Source of the DNA: Apodemus sylvaticus
Taxonomy: Eukaryota; Chordata; Mammalia; Rodentia; Muridae
Direction of reading: 5' to 3'
Assembly (NCBI RefSeq): GCF_947179515.1
Contig: NC_067480.1
Location: 7,311,501-7,375,500 of the forward strand
DNA length: 64,000 bases
Both the position numbers and the translations under genes were made by a program. The number at the start of each line of letters is the position of its first letter. Position 1 is the stretch's first letter. A model generated the notes under the pieces. That model was not told where the DNA came from. It saw only the letters and a program-made list of their open reading frames with translations, and did no database searches. Of the stretch, positions 63,670 through 64,000 are shown piece after piece.

Positions 63670-63830
63670 AAACTTGGTACCTGGGAACATCGAAGTTGTA
63701 CATATTCATGAGTTATCATGTGATGTCACTATGTGTGTGTGTGTTATATGATGTTTAAATTAAATTACACATAATTTGCTTATCTCCTCAAGCATTTATT
63801 ATTTCTTTATGTTTAATAAAAAAATTTAAA
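63670..63830. repeat. Possible ancient L1M fragment
   Basis: 'gcttatctcctcaagcatttattatttctttatg' resembles 'catcacctcaaacatttatcatttctttgtg' of old mammalian L1s. AT-rich and diverged. Confidence 0.35.
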
Positions 63831-63896
63831 ATCATGAGACCATGACGTGCTTGCCTTGCAAGTACGATTAACCCACATTTAAAACAAATGTTAAGT

Positions 63897-64000
63897 GTGA
63901 TGGTTTACCCCTGTTATCCAGGGGAGGCAGGGACAGGTATGTCCCTGGAAGCTCGAGGACCAGCCAGCCAGGCCCATCCGGTGGTGTTCCAGGGTAGTGA
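63897..64000 (+). repeat. Degenerate B1-like SINE, cut by window edge
   Basis: 'gtgatggtttacccctgttatccag-gggaggcaggg ... gaggaccagccagcc ... gttccaggg' follows B1 order with many changes. Confidence 0.5.

Noticed and set aside
1..64000. A previously undescribed biological system
   Set aside because: All strong signals are explained by known rodent repeat classes, simple repeats or a probable ordinary gene end. Nothing points to a new multi-gene system.

Overview
The window is nuclear DNA from a murine rodent, most likely house mouse. Evidence: many B1, B2, B3 and B4 SINEs, one ID element, rodent-type L1 (Lx-like) 3' ends, many MaLR-type LTRs, an ERVK-type solo LTR with a 6-bp target duplication, and long (CA)n, (CT)n, (CTTT)n and (GGAA)n microsatellites. 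The scarcity of ID elements favours mouse over rat. Family names were assigned by eye against remembered consensus patterns, without RepeatMasker, so subfamilies are tentative.

No complete protein-coding gene is visible. Most open frames are short and random, or cross SINEs, L1 or microsatellites. The one stretch resembling part of a host gene is at the left: a possible last coding exon (about 3886-4070, plus strand) followed by an intron-free, repeat-poor stretch with AATAAA signals at 4547 and 4992 and a GT-rich element just after the second. Two good splice-site pairs upstream (1502-1558 and 1923-1959) could be small exons of the same unit, but their reading frames do not join cleanly. I cannot name the gene. 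From about 5 kb to the right edge the DNA reads as intergenic or intronic.

Layout. 0-5 kb: candidate 3' end of a gene. 5-9 kb: two ancient L1M fragments, one with a perfect 74-bp tandem duplication and one split by B1s. 10-18 kb: two ERVL (MT2/MLT2-like) LTRs, an ERVK solo LTR, SINEs and further LTRs. 18.6-19.7 kb: an L1 with a 5' inversion and a 217-codon chimeric frame. 19.7-27 kb: mostly unique DNA with an X-box-like motif, a 21-bp minisatellite and dinucleotide repeats. 27-38 kb: LTR-rich, with a TA/TG-rich low-complexity tract, a 26-bp minisatellite and an LTR-derived inverted repeat. 38-43 kb: L1 tails, an LTR with TATA box and poly(A) signal, and a U2 snRNA fragment. 44-54 kb: SINEs and MaLR LTRs. 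55.6-58.55 kb: a long decayed L1 with part of its reverse transcriptase. 58.5-64 kb: two LTRs of one family around unique, possibly conserved DNA.

No operon, CRISPR array, plasmid or phage structure is present. I found no evidence for a new biological system. The most interesting items are repeat-evolution features, an uncharacterised 3' gene end and a few candidate regulatory motifs.
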